Shown piece after piece: positions 61,126 to 64,000 of a stretch of 64,000 nt of DNA. The DNA comes from Ailanthus altissimus (lineage: Eukaryota > Streptophyta > Magnoliopsida > Sapindales > Simaroubaceae), in the NCBI GenBank assembly GCA_946807835.1, contig OX327700.1:26138001-26202000 (forward strand), given 5' to 3'. The first letter of the stretch is position 1, and each line of letters starts with the position of its first letter. The notes beneath the pieces were generated by a model. That model did no database searches and was not told the DNA's origin. It saw only the letters and a program-made list of their open reading frames with translations. A program made the position numbers and the translations under genes.

Positions 61126-63480
61126 AAAATCTACATAAATTCTCAAATGACATTGAAATCTCATCGTGGTGTGTTGAGATTGTGCAATTGGAACCTGTAT
61201 AGCACAATAAAAATACATAAATGAGATATATCAAGTTGATGACTGAGACAAAGCACCAGTTGCAATGAGGAATATCCATGATAAATAGGTTGTCTTATGC
61301 GTATTAGTGTTACAACATGCAAAATTGCATGACTTCATGCTAAAGTAGGTAATTGAGTACGTTGTAGTAAGGCTTTTGTAATGGTTTGAAATATTTTAAT
61401 AAATCATTTTTCTAGTCTATTATAAGTATAAACATGTGACACTTGATGTTTTATGTCAATTTCTACTGACATATAACAATCATAAAAAATATTAGAAGTG
61501 CACTCACCAATATTATTAAGACGTAAGATCTTGATTGAGTAATATAAAAATTATGCACATAATTTGATAACTTGATCCAACAATCTAACAAAAGTAAAAT
61601 TGCATGTAGATAACAAACAAACAAACATATGACATCTAGCAAATACGTCAATTAGGACCATAAATAAGCAAAATGATCCACTTAATAAGTGGATTGGTAT
61701 GAAAATATCTCATTGAATTCTCTACACACAAAAAAGACAGAAATTCAAAAGCAATTTTAGAAGGAGATGGTTTAACCTCTAATTTACCTTGTAAACAAGC
61801 AGTGTAAATTTATCGTTAGATATAGAATCTTTAGATTCTTCAATTGATATCCATAAGAATTTTCAATAATTCTTTACATTATTGTTGATCAAGGATAGTC
61901 TAGATAGTCATGCCAAAGCATACAATTTTTTATATCTTTTAATTTCTCAGGCATAGTTATATAGCTCTCAAATACTTTACTCATCGTATAATATAAGCCA
62001 GATAAGAAAGTATGATGCTTTTCCATTTTTGCTTTTATCTAAAGACTATAGAATTAATGTATAAATATTCCACTTTATTCCTATTTGTAGTCTCTATATG
62101 GAAACCATTACGATGAATATCTTTAAAGCTAAGTAGGTTTCTTTTTTTTTTTATCTAAGTGAATACAAGGCAAGTAGGATGCATGATTTTGTGTCATTTG
62201 TTAAGAAAATCATAGCTCTTCCAAAACCTTCAATCAAATTTGTCAAACCTAATATAGTATTCACATTTACTTCAATTACTATCAAATTTTAGAAATACTT
62301 CATTTGTTGAAGTATTGTATACCTTGTAACACTATCAACTAGACATATTTCTCTATCTTTTTGAAAGCATATAGCTTATTATTTAAATCCATGTCCTTTA
62401 TAAAGAGAAAAAAAGAACATCTATATTATATATTAAGATAACAACATATATCCACGTTATGATACAAATGTGTAAAAAGAATAGTAATTAAAACTTAATT
62501 GGTATGAACATTCACTAACTAATAGATTATTCTGTGGATTAGTATCTCCAAAGAAATCAGATACATAAAGATATATAATGTTTTCAATATATATTTTATC
62601 AAGATAATTGATCTCGATGTTCTTTCATTTTCTCTCAAAGATGTTTTGTACAAATCAGTTAAACATTTGGGCATACATTCAAAAAATGGCTTTTTGTTCC
62701 ACATCGAAAATAAGTGTCTTTATCTTGCATATCTTTTCCTTGTCTTCTTTCATTTTGTTCCCACTTGAATTTATTTTTGTTATAATTGTCATAAGGTCAA
62801 TAATTATGTTAACCATGACCTACATTGCCTATGGCCATGTCTGCGACCACAGTCACAACTATGGTTGTGCTAATAATTACCACCATGATTATATGCAACT
62901 GCATTTTCTTCATAACTATGCAAGACGACATTTACTTCAAGAATTGGTACAACACCAATAGGATAAAATTGATGATTATTCATTAAAAGCTTGTTATTCT
63001 TTTTAGTAACAAAGAGATATGATATCAAATCAAAATATTTATTGTATTCATTTGTTTGATATTGTTGTTGTAAAACCATATTTTAGGCATGAAAAGTTGA
63101 AAATGTATTTTTTATCAAATCTTCATCCATTTTTTTTTTCATATAATACTAATTGTGAAGCAATCTTGAATAGTACAAAATTATATTCATTAACTAACTT
63201 AAAATCCTACAAACGAAAATGCATCCACTTATTACGAGCTTGTGATAGTATCACAGACTTCAAGTAGCCAAAATTTTTGTTCAAGCTATTCCAAAGGAGA
63301 TGTGGATCCTTTATAATAAGACATTCTCTTTTCAATGTTTCACAAAGGTGGTGGCAAAGGAAATCATAACTTGAGCATGATCTTAAAAGGAGAGTTATTT
63401 TCAATCTTAATCGTGTCACTAAGTCCTTTAACATTTAGGTAGACTTTAACATTTAAGATAGTTTTTGTTTGAGATATTTA

Positions 63481-63846
63481 CGATGTCGAATTCAAATTTT
63501 GTGAGATTAGATATTTTGATATACACTCTTTAATTTCTTTTAAATAATTTTTCAAATTCTTCAAAATCTTTAAATTCTTAAATTATGAACTTTAATATTA
63601 TATATTTTAAACAAAAAAATATAAAAATACTATATAATATAATAAAACTTGTAAAATTAATTTTTATTTTTTAATATAAAAGATCTAATTTAATAACAAC
63701 CATAAAATATACTCGTAAGAATAATTTTATTCAACATGAAAGTATATGGATATAAGGAATACACCGTAAAGTAGAGTCCTCGTACTGATAACTGTTGGGC
63801 ACCAGCTTTAAATTATAAACAAGAAATAAATTATTGTTACTTAAAG
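63481..63846. other. A+T-rich DNA, no gene seen
   Basis: Flank of the copia remnant. No coding potential or repeat boundary was recognised. Confidence 0.5.
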
Positions 63847-64000
63847 AAATAGAAATAAAACGAAATAAAGCAAATGAAAACTAAGGGATTTTATTATTCA
63901 TTTGGATTCATCTAAAAATACAAGTATATGGCCCTGTTTATAAGTGTGAAATTGGTGGCATGCAAAATCTTATGCTGCTCTGTGTTAGAGGACGTGGTTG
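63847..64000 (+). repeat. Long-distance direct repeat, copy 2 (runs off the window)
   Basis: The counterpart of 53826-53949, about 10 kb away in the same orientation. It reaches the window edge, so its full length cannot be seen. Confidence 0.8.

Larger units (their letters stand above)
57290..63480 (-). mobile_element. Degenerate Ty1/copia element, interrupted
   Basis: Minus-strand pieces lie in copia order. Gag is near 63434-63207 (LLWNSLNKNFGYLKSVIL, QARNKWMHFRL), a Cys/His-rich stretch near 62960-62780, and RT at 57868-57635 (AYVNDMNLTG, DFEKTRYCLGM). About 57600-57480 continues with NYVEKILKLFNTDKG and STPMVVQSLDPKKYPF. The usual YVDD of RT reads YVND, and stops and frameshifts are frequent. 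I found no LTRs. A large insertion (59046-61125) splits it, and a 38-bp tandem duplication lies at 57844-57919. Confidence 0.8.

Overview
This window is nuclear DNA from a flowering plant, almost certainly a eudicot. It carries five intact, intron-rich plant genes with GT-AG introns (and one GC-AG), A+T-rich intergenic DNA, and several layers of plant LTR retrotransposons and DNA transposons. No bacterial, organellar or viral gene clusters are present.

Layout. 1-4900: intergenic DNA with a fold-back repeat (586-733) and one copia-type LTR followed by its primer-binding site (2571-3522). 5287-10411 (+): ARF4, an auxin response factor with upstream ORFs in its leader and two tasiR-ARF target sites. 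11238-17631: a decayed, apparently non-coding LTR retrotransposon, with a Pack-MULE inside it (12656-14123) that carries a broken piece of a cationic amino acid transporter gene. 17751-22502 (-): IVD, mitochondrial isovaleryl-CoA dehydrogenase, with a fold-back MITE in an intron. 22503-26168: A+T-rich spacer containing a duplicated stretch of about 120 bp. 26169-30903 (+): a TMEM209/'cytochrome b561-related' membrane protein. 31323-31364: a tRNA-Lys pseudogene lacking its anticodon arm. 31903-34690 (+): GTF2H2, the p44/Ssl1 subunit of TFIIH. 36892-52878 (-): SIZ1, the PIAS-type SUMO E3 ligase. One SIZ1 intron holds a copia element (40210-47684), which is itself interrupted by a gag-protease-only Gypsy element (41520-45604). 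54463-57080: a long A+T-rich minisatellite, perhaps inside a hAT-like element. 57290-63480 (-): a ruined copia element split by a probable 2.1-kb solo LTR (59046-61125).

I rebuilt the exon structures by hand from splice sites and reading-frame continuity. The predicted proteins are ARF4 810 aa, IVD 408 aa, TMEM209-like 677 aa, GTF2H2 422 aa and SIZ1 881 aa, all close to the usual family lengths. The genes do not form one pathway: they cover auxin transcription control, leucine breakdown, a nuclear-envelope-type membrane protein, transcription/DNA repair and SUMO conjugation. ARF4 and SIZ1 also have nearby locus numbers in Arabidopsis (AT5G60450 and AT5G60410), so their linkage may be old.

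I did not find a clearly new biological system. The most unusual structures are the Pack-MULE with its captured transporter fragment, the Gypsy derivative whose RT-RNaseH-integrase core is missing while gag and protease remain, the long palindrome inside one of its LTRs, and the paired tasiR-ARF sites of ARF4.
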